The position numbers and the translations under genes are program-made. This document shows, piece by piece, positions 1 through 7,555 of a DNA stretch of 14,035 bases (positions are counted from its first letter, which is position 1; each line of letters begins with the position of its first letter). A model generated the notes under the pieces. The model was given only the letters and a program-made list of their open reading frames with translations. It did no database searches and was not told where the DNA came from. This DNA is from Thermoprotei archaeon (GTDB lineage: Archaea > Thermoproteota > Thermoprotei > Thermofilales > Thermofilaceae). Location: assembly GCA_003649495.1 (NCBI GenBank), contig QMRZ01000029.1:1-14035 (forward strand), given 5' to 3'.

Positions 1-1
1 C

Positions 2-733
2 CTCAGGGCTGTAGGCGAGGCTAGCTTGAGGGCCGCGGTGAGCGAGTCGATACACCTGCTCAGGCTGAACCCCTGGCTCTGGAGGTGGGTGCTCGTGGAG
101 GCCTTGGGAGGCTACGTCTTCTCCCTCACAATGCCGTTTCAGATGATTTACGCTGTGAGGGTTAAGGGAGCTGACGAGTTCACGCTGGGGTACATGGGGC
201 TCGCCCTGAACCTGGGCAGCATCATATCCTCCCCCCTGGCTGGCAAGCTCGCCGACAGGATAGGGAGGGTTAGGACGATCCTGCTCCTGCGCCCCCTCTA
301 CTACGCGAGCGTGTTAACGCTAATCCTAGCCCCCTCTCCAGCCTACCTAGTGTTAGCATTCCTCATTAGGGGGCTCTTCTTCGCATCTGGAGCTGTATTC
401 CAGACGTTAGCCCTTGAGCTCGTCACTTATGAGTACAGGGGGAGGTGGAGTGCTGTTAGGAGCTTAATCTCGATGATATCCCGCTCACCAGCACCCTTCA
501 TAGGCGGCATCCTCTACACCTCAGTGGCGCCGGAAGCTCCATTCCTCGTCTCAATCCTTGTCGACCTGGCGTTGAGAGTCCCCCTAATATACTCCACCCC
601 TGAGACGCTGAATAGAGAGGAGTACCTGAGGAGGTTCAAGCCCCCCTCACCCCGCCACTCCAGTGAAAACGTAAAATACCAGGGCTCAGAGGGTAGAGCG
701 GTGGCGCCAAGTGTTCACAGTAGGCGTGTATAG
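2..733 (+). CDS. MFS transporter, C-terminal half (5' end outside window)
   Basis: This is the C-terminal part of a major facilitator superfamily permease of the cytoplasmic membrane. The frame is open to the left edge, so the true start lies outside; a TTG at 26 is an internal Leu codon, not a convincing start. About six hydrophobic segments can be seen, near residues 20-40, 48-70, 82-98, 100-128, 142-165 and 170-188 counted from that TTG. The family motif GKLADRIGR lies between the second and third of these, as in the loop of each six-helix half. The protein ends in a short charged tail, which fits the second half of a 12-helix protein with roughly 190 residues missing. Its last 23 bases overlap the next gene, a TIM-barrel sugar isomerase homologue, so a sugar or sugar-derived substrate is likely. 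The substrate is not visible in the sequence. Confidence 0.88.
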   Translation, partial: LRAVGEASLRAAVSESIHLLRLNPWLWRWVLVEALGGYVFSLTMPFQMIYAVRVKGADEFTLGYMGLALNLGSIISSPLAGKLADRIGRVRTILLLRPLYYASVLTLILAPSPAYLVLAFLIRGLFFASGAVFQTLALELVTYEYRGRWSAVRSLISMISRSPAPFIGGILYTSVAPEAPFLVSILVDLALRVPLIYSTPETLNREEYLRRFKPPSPRHSSENVKYQGSEGRAVAPSVHSRRV

Positions 734-1637
734 GGATGGAGTCAAGTGCTCCTTTGAGTTCCCCTGGAGGGTGAGTATTGTAGCGTTCATGGCGAACCCT
801 AAGCTACTACAGGGCGAGGAGGTGGAGGAGACGTTAAAGGCCTTAGCTGAGGATCCATTCTTCGATATGCTTGAGGTAAATCCCCCCGAGAAGCCTGAGC
901 ACTGGAGGATTTTGGAGAAGATCAGGGATGAGGCTGGTGTGGAGATCGCTATAGGCGCGCAGCCACTAGTATTGATGCGAGGCGTTAACCCGAGTGCTCT
1001 TGACGAGGCTAAGCGTAAGAGTGCACTTAACGCGCTGAAGAGAGTGATTGATGAAGCTGCGACACGTGGAGTGAGCAAAGTTGCGCTGTGCAGCGGCCCT
1101 GACCCGGGAGTAGCAGCTAGGGCTAAGGCTAAGGAGGCGTTAGTAGCCAGCTTGAAGGAGCTAGCTGCTCACGCCGAGGGTAAGGGAGTGACCGTGATTC
1201 TTGAGACGTTTGACAGAGAGTGGGACAAGAAGCAGCTGATAGGGCCTATTAGGGAGGCTGTTGAAATCGCTAAGGCTGTGAGGGAGGAGCACGGTAATTT
1301 TGGCCTGCTGTGGGATCTCAGCCACGCACCCATGCTAGAGGAGAAGCCCGGTGATCTGGAGATCGCCGCGCCGTACCTAGCTCACATCCACATCGGCTGT
1401 ACGAAGCGGCTACCAGACGGCTCACTGAAGGACTGGCACCCCGGCTTCTACAGGCCAGGCTCAATTAATGGAGTTGAGGAGGTTGAGGAGCTGATAAAGG
1501 CTTTAAGCCACGTACGCTACAGGGGTGCTCTAGGCTTTGAGGTCAAGCCTGAAGAAGGGCAGAACTGGCTAGAGGTAGTGAACGCCGCCAAAGGCGTGCT
1601 ATACACAGCTTTCGCACGCTACGCGAGCAGGCTGTAG
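711..1637 (+). CDS. Sugar phosphate isomerase/epimerase-like TIM-barrel protein
   Basis: This 308-residue protein belongs to the xylose isomerase-like TIM-barrel superfamily, which includes sugar isomerases, epimerases, inosose dehydratases and AP endonuclease 2. The expected metal-site pattern can be read: Glu165 in VILETFD, Asp202 and His205 in LLWDLSHAP, His226/His228 in AHIHIG, and Glu277 in LGFEVKP. Length is normal for the family. Translation starts at a GTG inside the end of the transporter gene, and this 23-base overlap implies one transcript and coupled translation. The likely role is isomerisation or epimerisation of an imported sugar or sugar acid in the cytosol. The exact substrate cannot be inferred, because this superfamily changes substrate readily. 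Confidence 0.9.
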   Translation: MFTVGVYRDGVKCSFEFPWRVSIVAFMANPKLLQGEEVEETLKALAEDPFFDMLEVNPPEKPEHWRILEKIRDEAGVEIAIGAQPLVLMRGVNPSALDEAKRKSALNALKRVIDEAATRGVSKVALCSGPDPGVAARAKAKEALVASLKELAAHAEGKGVTVILETFDREWDKKQLIGPIREAVEIAKAVREEHGNFGLLWDLSHAPMLEEKPGDLEIAAPYLAHIHIGCTKRLPDGSLKDWHPGFYRPGSINGVEEVEELIKALSHVRYRGALGFEVKPEEGQNWLEVVNAAKGVLYTAFARYASRL

Positions 1638-1699
1638 CAAAGGGAGCTTTCAACACATGAGCTAGCCACACCCCCCAAGATCCCACCATGTAAACTATG

Positions 1700-1706
1700 T
1701 TATAAA
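1700..1706 (+). promoter_or_regulatory. Box A-like element in the 228-base gap before the propeller gene
   Basis: TTATAAA matches an archaeal TATA box. It would start a transcript near 1726-1730, leaving a leader of about 135 bases before the ATG at 1866. A weaker element, CTAATTA at 1836-1842, lies 24-30 bases before that ATG and fits the leaderless spacing seen elsewhere in this window. The gap 1638-1865 otherwise holds no ORF of note, only an 8-base repeat, CATCCAAG, at 1714 and 1784. Confidence 0.4.
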
Positions 1707-1865
1707 GACGCTACATCCAAGATGAGGCGGTGGGGGCGAATGAGATAAGGCGGGAGTACTAGAGTGAGATTCATATACCTGCTCATCCAAGCCGCATAAG
1801 CTGGGCCATACAGTATCTAGGCCCCCTGCATAACCCTAATTACCTCTTCTTCTCAATCTTAGGCT

Positions 1866-2849
1866 ATGGACTGGAGAGGGCTAATACCTCCTCAATACTT
1901 AGTAGCTGGGAGGAGGTTTAAGAGGGTGATACTCGATCCTCCCGATTTTAAGCCTGGGTCGTGGGTAGGTGCTGGCCGGGTCTTCTACGACTCATTCTAC
2001 GGAGAGTATGTCATGGCTGTTAGGATGAGGAGAGCGCCGCCGCTGAGGGGGTATGAGGTGAGGATCTACGCTAGTAATGACGGGGAGTGCTTCGCTCATA
2101 GGAGCACGCTAACTAAGGAGGAGATATCAGGTGACCTGGGGGAGGAGATATTGAGTGTTGAGGGTGTGCAGATCCTGCGAGACCCGGCGACCTGCAGGCT
2201 ATACCTCTACATATCGGTTGACGATGGGAAGGGCTGGGAGACGGTGCTCTACACAGCTGATGATCCAGCTGGGCCGTGGGAGTGTAGGGGTTACGTGCTT
2301 AGGAGAGGTGAGGAGTACGATTCTCTCGAGGCAAGGGATCCTATAATAGACGTGGTGGATGGCACGTACTTCATGCTCTACAGAGCTAATAGCGGCGAGA
2401 GGCTCAACACCGCGCTTGCAGTAAGCACAGACGGTGTGAAGTGGAAGAAGCTAGGAGTGCTTAAGATAGACGGCAAGCCCCAGCCACGCTACTTGCAGCT
2501 CTGTGGCACGATACTGGCGGGGGCTAGGGGCCCCATCTACGTGGGGCTAGCTAGGAGGTTTGTGGTAAACGGATGTGGTCTTGCTAGGGACTTTGAGGCC
2601 TACGTACTAGACTACAGGAGCTTGAATCTGGAGACTATCGCCAAGCTCGAGTGGAAGCCTGGGTCTCCCTATGAGAGGAGCGAGTACCCGACTCATGGCT
2701 ATTGCAGCGTGACCTTTGACCCCGAGGGGGAGAGGGCACTAATATACGTCGAGTCCCTTGACCCTTCCAGCGAGCCTGGATGGAGGAGTCAGGTTGATAG
2801 GTGGATACTATACGAGGTTAAGATACCTGGAAGCATGAGAAGAAGGTAG
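1866..2849 (+). CDS. Five-bladed beta-propeller, glycoside hydrolase (GH43/GH130-like) protein
   Basis: This 327-residue protein has the look of the five-bladed beta-propeller glycosidases (GH43, GH32, GH62, GH68, GH130 and kin). Blade-like repeats of the type 'DG-x-Y-F-x-L-Y' recur. The most telling is ARDPIIDVVDGTYFMLYRA near residues 156-174, with a second RDP at 105-107 and a GEYVMAVRM strand near 46-54. It has no signal peptide, so it would act in the cytosol on imported oligosaccharides. The ATG is the first start after an in-frame TAG at 1860. The gene stops 12 bases before the convergent dehydrogenase gene. A clear set of catalytic acids cannot be assigned by eye, so the activity (glycosidase, phosphorylase or a non-catalytic propeller) stays open. 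Confidence 0.75.
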   Translation: MDWRGLIPPQYLVAGRRFKRVILDPPDFKPGSWVGAGRVFYDSFYGEYVMAVRMRRAPPLRGYEVRIYASNDGECFAHRSTLTKEEISGDLGEEILSVEGVQILRDPATCRLYLYISVDDGKGWETVLYTADDPAGPWECRGYVLRRGEEYDSLEARDPIIDVVDGTYFMLYRANSGERLNTALAVSTDGVKWKKLGVLKIDGKPQPRYLQLCGTILAGARGPIYVGLARRFVVNGCGLARDFEAYVLDYRSLNLETIAKLEWKPGSPYERSEYPTHGYCSVTFDPEGERALIYVESLDPSSEPGWRSQVDRWILYEVKIPGSMRRR

Positions 2850-2861
2850 CAAAGAATGAGG

Positions 2862-4112
2862 CTATAGGAGAGGCGCCTTGGGATTCCAGGCGCCCTTCTG
2901 CACTGGAGGCACGTAGTCCTCCACGAGCGCAGGGTCGAAGCTGAGCTTCTGCTTCTTTTCAGCGCTCATGTAGGCCAGCATCATTAGCTGCACTATGAGT
3001 AGTCCATCGTGCCAGTTTTCATCAGGCTGCTGCCCCTTGAGGAATGCTTCAACCATGTACCTGTCCTCAGCCTGGTATCCATAGGTGACAGCCTCATCTG
3101 GTATCACGGGCATGAGCCCCTGATCCGCGTTCTGCTTCTCTACGAATTCCTCTGATGGGGGTATCTTCACGTTCCTGCTGAAGAATGTGAAGAGCTCTGG
3201 CTGTAGCGTGTTAATCCACAGCGAGTACTCGGGGCCCAGCACCTCAAACGTGAGCCTCAGGCCAGCCCCTATGAACGACCACGAGGTATGAGTCTCGGTC
3301 AACAGGATGTTGCCTTCCTCATCCTCGTAGACTACCACTGCCGTGGCGTAGTCCTCAGCTGGCTCAGTCGAGTAGTCGACACCATAGGCCTGCTTAAGCC
3401 TCTCTATGTACTCGCGCCTAGTCCACTTTAGGGAAGCTACGTCGGCCCAGATCCTCCTCGGCTTTATGCTATCCTTGCCCTTCTCCGGGTCCCAGAGCAT
3501 GTATCTGGATGCCTCAAGGCTATGACACATCATATCTAGTAGCACGCCGCCGCCTGAGAGAGTTGGCCTCCAGAACCAGGAGGCGTGAGGACCTCCATGC
3601 TCCTCAGCCGCTCTAGCGAGGTAGGGCCTGCCACTGTACTTGGCGCCATACTTCCAGACCACCTCCTTCCCTCTCATCACTGAGGGCATGAAGACCTGGT
3701 TCTCGAGGTAGCCATGGAGCAGGCCAGCTTTCTCGACGAGCCTGATCATCTCCCTCGCCTCCTTCACATTCCTCGCCAGGGGCTTCTCGCAAGCTACTCC
3801 CACGAGGTTGCCCCTGCCCTGCTCGGCCTCCTCAGCTATAGCCCTGACTATGTCGACTCTAACGTAGTTTGGAGCTAGTATCCAGACGGCGTTTACGTTG
3901 GGGTCCGAGAGCATGTCATGTATGTCAGTATACACCTTTGGCTTGCCAACGCCAAGGGATTCAGCATAGGCCGCGAGCTCCCTGGCTCTCTTCTCAGTCC
4001 TGCTGTATATGGCTACGATGTCGGCATTCCTAACTCCGACCCAGCCTCGTACGTGGAATCTAGCTGCGAAGCCAGCTCCTACGAAGGCCACTCCAAGCCT
4101 CTTGCCCTCCAT
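2862..4112 (-). CDS. Gfo/Idh/MocA family sugar dehydrogenase
   Basis: This NAD(P)-dependent oxidoreductase has 416 residues, somewhat longer than the usual 330-400. The N-terminal Rossmann fold shows VAFVGAGFAARFH at residues 8-20. The conserved CEKPLA at 108-113 supplies the family lysine, Lys110. The C-terminal domain carries GGGVLLDMMCHSLEASRYM at 187-205, with Asp193 and His197 matching the usual D-x-x-x-H active-site pair. Enzymes of this family oxidise inositols, glucose-fructose type sugars or sugar acids. The neighbouring propeller and isomerase genes favour a role in sugar breakdown. A GGAGG at 4124-4128 precedes the ATG by 11 bases, and box A TTTTAAG lies 22-28 bases upstream. Confidence 0.92.
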   Translation of the reverse strand: MEGKRLGVAFVGAGFAARFHVRGWVGVRNADIVAIYSRTEKRARELAAYAESLGVGKPKVYTDIHDMLSDPNVNAVWILAPNYVRVDIVRAIAEEAEQGRGNLVGVACEKPLARNVKEAREMIRLVEKAGLLHGYLENQVFMPSVMRGKEVVWKYGAKYSGRPYLARAAEEHGGPHASWFWRPTLSGGGVLLDMMCHSLEASRYMLWDPEKGKDSIKPRRIWADVASLKWTRREYIERLKQAYGVDYSTEPAEDYATAVVVYEDEEGNILLTETHTSWSFIGAGLRLTFEVLGPEYSLWINTLQPELFTFFSRNVKIPPSEEFVEKQNADQGLMPVIPDEAVTYGYQAEDRYMVEAFLKGQQPDENWHDGLLIVQLMMLAYMSAEKKQKLSFDPALVEDYVPPVQKGAWNPKAPLL

Positions 4113-4133
4113 CAGCTACTCATCCTCCACGAG

Positions 4134-4140
4134 CTTAAAA
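4134..4140 (-). promoter_or_regulatory. Box A of the Gfo/Idh/MocA gene
   Basis: TTTTAAG read on the - strand lies 22-28 bases before the ATG at 4112, the spacing expected if transcription begins at or next to the start codon. An 8-base inverted repeat, CAGCTACT (4113-4120) and AGTAGCTG (4182-4189), brackets the element. Confidence 0.5.
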
Positions 4141-4204
4141 TGAGTTATTGGGCGGACTCACAGTTCATGTTAACTCGGCCCAGTAGCTGGCGGAAATGCT
4201 TTCC

Positions 4205-4468
4205 CTAGCGTTGATCGGGAGGATGGGAGGTGCGCCTCATTCTCAGGAGGTGTCTATACTCCTCTATTCTCCCTATGAGGCTCAGTGAGGCTATCAGCAC
4301 AGCGGCTACTGCTACGTCAAAGAACGCTGTCAATAGTAAAGCGCTCACGCCACTAACGAGGTAGCAGTAGAGGCAGGCTGCCCCCAGCGTTAGGAGGAGC
4401 AGCGCGAGCGCCTTAACTAGCAGCTTATAGCTCCTGGAGACCACCAGGGCTGGGAGTCTCTCCAGCAC
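4205..4468 (-). CDS. Small two-helix membrane protein of unknown function
   Basis: This 87-residue protein begins at a GTG. Two hydrophobic stretches (about residues 18-40 and 43-66) are separated by only a few residues, giving a helical hairpin in the membrane. Both ends are charged: Arg and Lys near the start, and a basic tail (RHLLRMRRT) at residues about 72-80. I do not recognise the family. Box A CTTTAGA sits 22-28 bases before the GTG, matching the pattern of neighbouring genes and supporting the call. It lies 67 bases after the sulfatase gene and 92 bases before the dehydrogenase gene on the same strand, so co-expression is possible. No functional residue pattern is visible. Confidence 0.6.
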   Translation of the reverse strand: MLERLPALVVSRSYKLLVKALALLLLTLGAACLYCYLVSGVSALLLTAFFDVAVAAVLIASLSLIGRIEEYRHLLRMRRTSHPPDQR

Positions 4469-4489
4469 GAGAAATAATGCTTCACGTCT

Positions 4490-4496
4490 TCTAAAG
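4490..4496 (-). promoter_or_regulatory. Box A of the small membrane protein gene
   Basis: CTTTAGA on the - strand lies 22-28 bases before the GTG at 4468. Weak as a motif, but it falls at the same distance as in neighbouring genes. Confidence 0.4.
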
Positions 4497-4535
4497 GGAT
4501 TATGGTGACACGCCCTCGGGGGCTGCAGCGATCTG

Positions 4536-5936
4536 CTAAACGCCAGTGTAGCTCAGCTCGTACTTAGCCTGTAGCCCCTTCACTACAGTTACCCTCTCTC
4601 GATAGAACTGTTTGCCGAATGCCGCTGCCAGTTTGACGGCTACGTCGCGCCTCTCATCTATCAGATTCACCCTCTCCCGGGGATCATCCACCAGATTATA
4701 GAGCTCGTCAGGCTGATCGCCAGGTCTATGCACATAGCTCCACTCCTTAGTACGCACGCAGCGATCCTGTGCTTCATGATATCCCATGATGACGTAGTCT
4801 CTGTGCTCTTCCCTCTCTCCCGTGAGGACTCCAGCGAAGCTCCTGCCATACATCCCCCTGGCGTGGGCCTCTAGCCCCAGCACCTCTAAGGCGGTGGGTA
4901 GGACGTCTGGGAACCAGGCTAGAGCGTCCACCACCCTGTGCTCGCAGCCTGGGTAATACACCATGAAGGGGATTTTTAGCAGCTCGCTGTACATCCTGTC
5001 CGGGCCCTTGAGGAATTTGCCATGGTCAGCTAGCGGGTGGCCATGGTCGGCAGTGAGTATTATGAGGGTGTCCTCGAAGAACCCCATCTCCTCTACTCTT
5101 TTGAAGAATATGCCTAGGCAGTAGTCCACGAATGAGACCTCGCCGGCGTATAGCCCCCTGACATGTTTTATCTCCTCAGGCGTGGCCCACTCCTCTGCGC
5201 GGCCGCCCATGGGGAGTATTAGCCTGGGCCCGCTGTAGCTCGGGTCAGTGTATGTATCGAACCTGGGGGGAGGATCCCATGGTTCGTGGGGATCGAACAT
5301 GTCGAGCCAGAGGAAGATCCTCTCATGCTCTCTGTTCTTCTCGAGCCACTCAACAGCCTCGCTCACCACCCTGTAAGCGAAGTAGTCCTCCTCGGACTCG
5401 AAGTCCTCCGTGTTAGCCAGGTACCTTGCAACGAGTCTCCTCCATCTCTCTGTATACTTCTCGTTAACGTAGTCCTCTACCCTCCTCTTCCTCGGCCAAT
5501 GGGAGGTATACGCGTCGTACTCCTGCCCCCTGATCCAGCGGAAGACGTGGAATCCCCTGTGGAAGTTCATCTCGGGCTTGAAGAGGTGGTACGTGTCGGT
5601 TATCAGGGCATTAATGAACCCCTCCTTAGCCAGTATTTCAGCAGCTGTGATGTCGAGAGGCGAGGGCAGGAGGGGGCGCCAGGGCCTATGGGGCAGTGTG
5701 AGCTGGCCAGTGAGGAGCTCAGTCCTGACGGGTATCGTGGGCAGCCCGCTGGGGTACATGTTCGTGAAGACTACGCTACGCCTAGCGAATGAATCGATGT
5801 TGGGGGTCTCGCACGCCCTAACGCCTTCAAACACAGGCCTACCCTTATTGTAGAAGCTTACGTGATCCTGCCTGAGGCTGTCCACCACTATGAGGAAGAA
5901 GTTCTTAACATCCTTGAACTCGGGGTTCCTGCCCAT
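4536..5936 (-). CDS. Sulfatase / alkaline phosphatase superfamily hydrolase with Thr at the nucleophile position
   Basis: This is a metal-dependent hydrolase of sulfate or phosphate esters, about 466 residues, with no signal peptide. Numbering from the upstream ATG at 5948, the metal ligands are recognisable: Asp23 in IVVDSLRQDH, and Asp301-His302 in ILTADHGHPLADHGKFLKG, where His309 and Lys311 also match family positions. The sulfatase signature C/S-x-P-x-R is present as T71-I-P-V-R75, followed by TELLTG. The residue normally turned into formylglycine is therefore Thr. The C-terminal half has the usual ELYNLVDDPRERVNL segment (about 415-429). I place the start at the second ATG (5936) because box A at 5961-5967 lies 25-31 bases before it. 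The ATG at 5948, preceded by GGGGAT, would add four residues. Neighbouring genes suggest a carbohydrate-derived substrate. Confidence 0.88.
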   Translation of the reverse strand: MGRNPEFKDVKNFFLIVVDSLRQDHVSFYNKGRPVFEGVRACETPNIDSFARRSVVFTNMYPSGLPTIPVRTELLTGQLTLPHRPWRPLLPSPLDITAAEILAKEGFINALITDTYHLFKPEMNFHRGFHVFRWIRGQEYDAYTSHWPRKRRVEDYVNEKYTERWRRLVARYLANTEDFESEEDYFAYRVVSEAVEWLEKNREHERIFLWLDMFDPHEPWDPPPRFDTYTDPSYSGPRLILPMGGRAEEWATPEEIKHVRGLYAGEVSFVDYCLGIFFKRVEEMGFFEDTLIILTADHGHPLADHGKFLKGPDRMYSELLKIPFMVYYPGCEHRVVDALAWFPDVLPTALEVLGLEAHARGMYGRSFAGVLTGEREEHRDYVIMGYHEAQDRCVRTKEWSYVHRPGDQPDELYNLVDDPRERVNLIDERRDVAVKLAAAFGKQFYRERVTVVKGLQAKYELSYTGV

Positions 5937-5960
5937 GGGACATCCCATTGCAAGGATCCC

Positions 5961-5967
5961 CTTAAGA
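5961..5967 (-). promoter_or_regulatory. Box A of the sulfatase-like gene; favours the ATG at 5936
   Basis: TCTTAAG on the - strand lies 25-31 bases before the ATG at 5936 but only 13-19 before the ATG at 5948. A transcript started from it would probably not include the upstream ATG. Confidence 0.45.
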
Positions 5968-5980
5968 GTTCACCATATGT

Positions 5981-6802
5981 TCACAGCTCTATCACCATCC
6001 CGGAGTATAACTTCTTAAAGCTCCTGCCGTAAGCATTCAGCAGCTCCGCCTCGGCGGCGAGCCCGGTGCAGTGGCCAGCATACACCTCCTCAACACCCAA
6101 CTTCTTAAGGTAGCTAACTGTGAGCTTAATCCTCTCGGGGGAAGCGTTGGAGAGGTGGAACCCCCCCACCAAGGCCTTAGGAACGGATCCCACGAGGCTT
6201 GCTACGTGTTTCACAATGCTCACGATACCTGCGTGAGCACAGCCTGTAATGAGCACGTGCCTCCCCCTCGCCTCAATCAGCAGGCTAATATCGTCAATCA
6301 TCTCGTCTCTTACTAAGTGCCCATTAGAGATCGTATACGCGTCAAAGCCATGGCGCTCAAACTCTTCTCTCCCCCTCACCTCACCCGTCGTCACCACGCC
6401 CTCCGCTATCTCGAGAGGGTCGGCGACGAGCACCAGGTAGGATGCCTCCTCTAGCTCCCTCCTGGTGAAGGGGATGCCGATGTACCTGAGCCTGGGCCTT
6501 AGGACAAGTGCGCACCTGAAGATGGAGGGGTGGGCTATGACCGGAATCTTCCTGGACACCGCTCTCAAGACTCCGAGGAGCCCCCCCGTGTGGTCGTAGT
6601 GACAGTGGCTCAACACCACGTAATCTAGGTCTTGGGGGTCTAGCCCCAGCTCCCTCATATTGTGGAGCACGGGAGCTGCGTGAGGGCCGGTATCAAACAA
6701 TATGTTAAGATCGTCGAGCTCTATCCAGTAGGAGGCGCCGTGTCGCGACTCGAACACGGCTGACCGCGAGTAATCGTCAAGCAGGACGTATATGCGCGGC
6801 AC
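5981..6802 (-). CDS. COG1237-type metallo-beta-lactamase fold hydrolase
   Basis: This 273-residue protein has the MBL fold and is closest by eye to COG1237. That family is often annotated as 7,8-dihydropterin-6-yl-methyl-4-(beta-D-ribofuranosyl)aminobenzene 5'-phosphate synthase, after a methanogen enzyme. The metal motif is H66-C-H68-Y-D70-H71 in VVLSHCHYDHTGG. Further ligands are His190 in ITGCAHAGI, which is typical of this group, and His216 in LVGGFHL; YAGHCTG at 241-247 provides a last conserved His. The family annotation should not be read as proof of methanopterin synthesis; the true substrate is unknown. The gene starts at a GTG with box A ATTTAAG 23-29 bases upstream, 48 bases after the PHP gene and 32 bases before the next gene. 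Confidence 0.88.
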   Translation of the reverse strand: MPRIYVLLDDYSRSAVFESRHGASYWIELDDLNILFDTGPHAAPVLHNMRELGLDPQDLDYVVLSHCHYDHTGGLLGVLRAVSRKIPVIAHPSIFRCALVLRPRLRYIGIPFTRRELEEASYLVLVADPLEIAEGVVTTGEVRGREEFERHGFDAYTISNGHLVRDEMIDDISLLIEARGRHVLITGCAHAGIVSIVKHVASLVGSVPKALVGGFHLSNASPERIKLTVSYLKKLGVEEVYAGHCTGLAAEAELLNAYGRSFKKLYSGMVIEL

Positions 6803-6824
6803 AGTGGCTATGCGCTGGGAGACG

Positions 6825-6831
6825 CTTAAAT
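6825..6831 (-). promoter_or_regulatory. Box A of the COG1237-type MBL gene
   Basis: ATTTAAG on the - strand lies 23-29 bases before the GTG at 6802. It suggests this gene has its own promoter although it closely follows the PHP gene. Confidence 0.5.
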
Positions 6832-6850
6832 GTGGCGCTCCTCCTGCTGC

Positions 6851-7555
6851 TCAGTACATTGCCTCGCTGAGCTCTAGCCAGTTAACGCGTGAGGGGTCAT
6901 AGCCCAGTGATCTGATGATCTCCTCATGCCAGGAGAAGGCGCCTATCTCTGAGAGGCTATGGGCATCGGAGTTGGGGACTAGCTTGACCCTCCTCTCTAT
7001 GGCTAGCTTGAGGAAGTAGGGCTGAGGATCCCTATGGTGATAGTTCAGCTCTACCGCCACGCCTGCCGAGCGCGCCTCGTCGAGCACCTCGAGCACGTAC
7101 TCCAGGGGCGGACGTACGGTCCTCCAGCCCACGTCTGTGGGGTGTCCTAGGATGTCGACAAGGCCGCTCCTTATAGCCCCCAGCATGCTCCTCCTCCAGT
7201 ACTCAGCCACGTCGCAGCCTGGAGGTACCCTGTGAATTGATGCCACCACTACATCCAGCATCTTTAGGATCTCACGGCTAACTGCCAGCCTGCCAGAGTC
7301 CAGGATATCTACCTCCATTCCGCTGAGCACGATAACATCGTCGCCGTACAGACTCCTCACATCCTCTAGCTCCCTGAAGTAATCCTCGAGCCAGCTAGGC
7401 TGCCTAGTAGTGCCATGGTCTGTGATAGCTATGACGCTCACCCCCCTCTCAATAGCCACCCTCACCTCCTCGTACATGCTGACGTCCTTAGCGCATGGCG
7501 AGAAGTGGCTGTGAACGTGTAAATCTATCCTCGGAATCGCTGGATCCCGCCTCAT
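6851..7555 (-). CDS. PHP-domain metal-dependent phosphoesterase
   Basis: This 234-residue single PHP domain carries the complete set of metal-binding motifs. These are H13-V-H15 in DLHVHSHFS, D46-H47 in AITDHGTT, Glu81 in GMEVDIL, His108 in VASIHRV, His138 in DILGHPTD, and D197-A-H199 in VPNSDAHS. PHP proteins of this size include histidinol phosphatases, YcdX-type phosphatases and nucleotide/3'-phosphate exonucleases. The H-x-H, DHG and SDAH pattern, together with the GHP strand, places this one in the general PHP phosphoesterase group without fixing the substrate. Its ATG overlaps the stop of the upstream RNase Z-like gene in an ATGA tetranucleotide, so the two are probably translated together and may act on the same or successive substrates. 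Confidence 0.9.
   Translation of the reverse strand: MRRDPAIPRIDLHVHSHFSPCAKDVSMYEEVRVAIERGVSVIAITDHGTTRQPSWLEDYFRELEDVRSLYGDDVIVLSGMEVDILDSGRLAVSREILKMLDVVVASIHRVPPGCDVAEYWRRSMLGAIRSGLVDILGHPTDVGWRTVRPPLEYVLEVLDEARSAGVAVELNYHHRDPQPYFLKLAIERRVKLVPNSDAHSLSEIGAFSWHEEIIRSLGYDPSRVNWLELSEAMY

Noticed and set aside
1719..1790. C/D box small RNA in the gap before the propeller gene (AAGATGA)
   Set aside because: No matching CUGA box at the right distance and no flanking stem.
3918..4208. 96-codon + strand frame over the start of the dehydrogenase gene
   Set aside because: It covers the Rossmann motif of the real - strand gene and shows no protein features of its own.
5286..5792. 168-codon + strand frame inside the sulfatase gene
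   Set aside because: The opposite strand carries clear family motifs through the same region; this frame is a mirror product of its codon bias.
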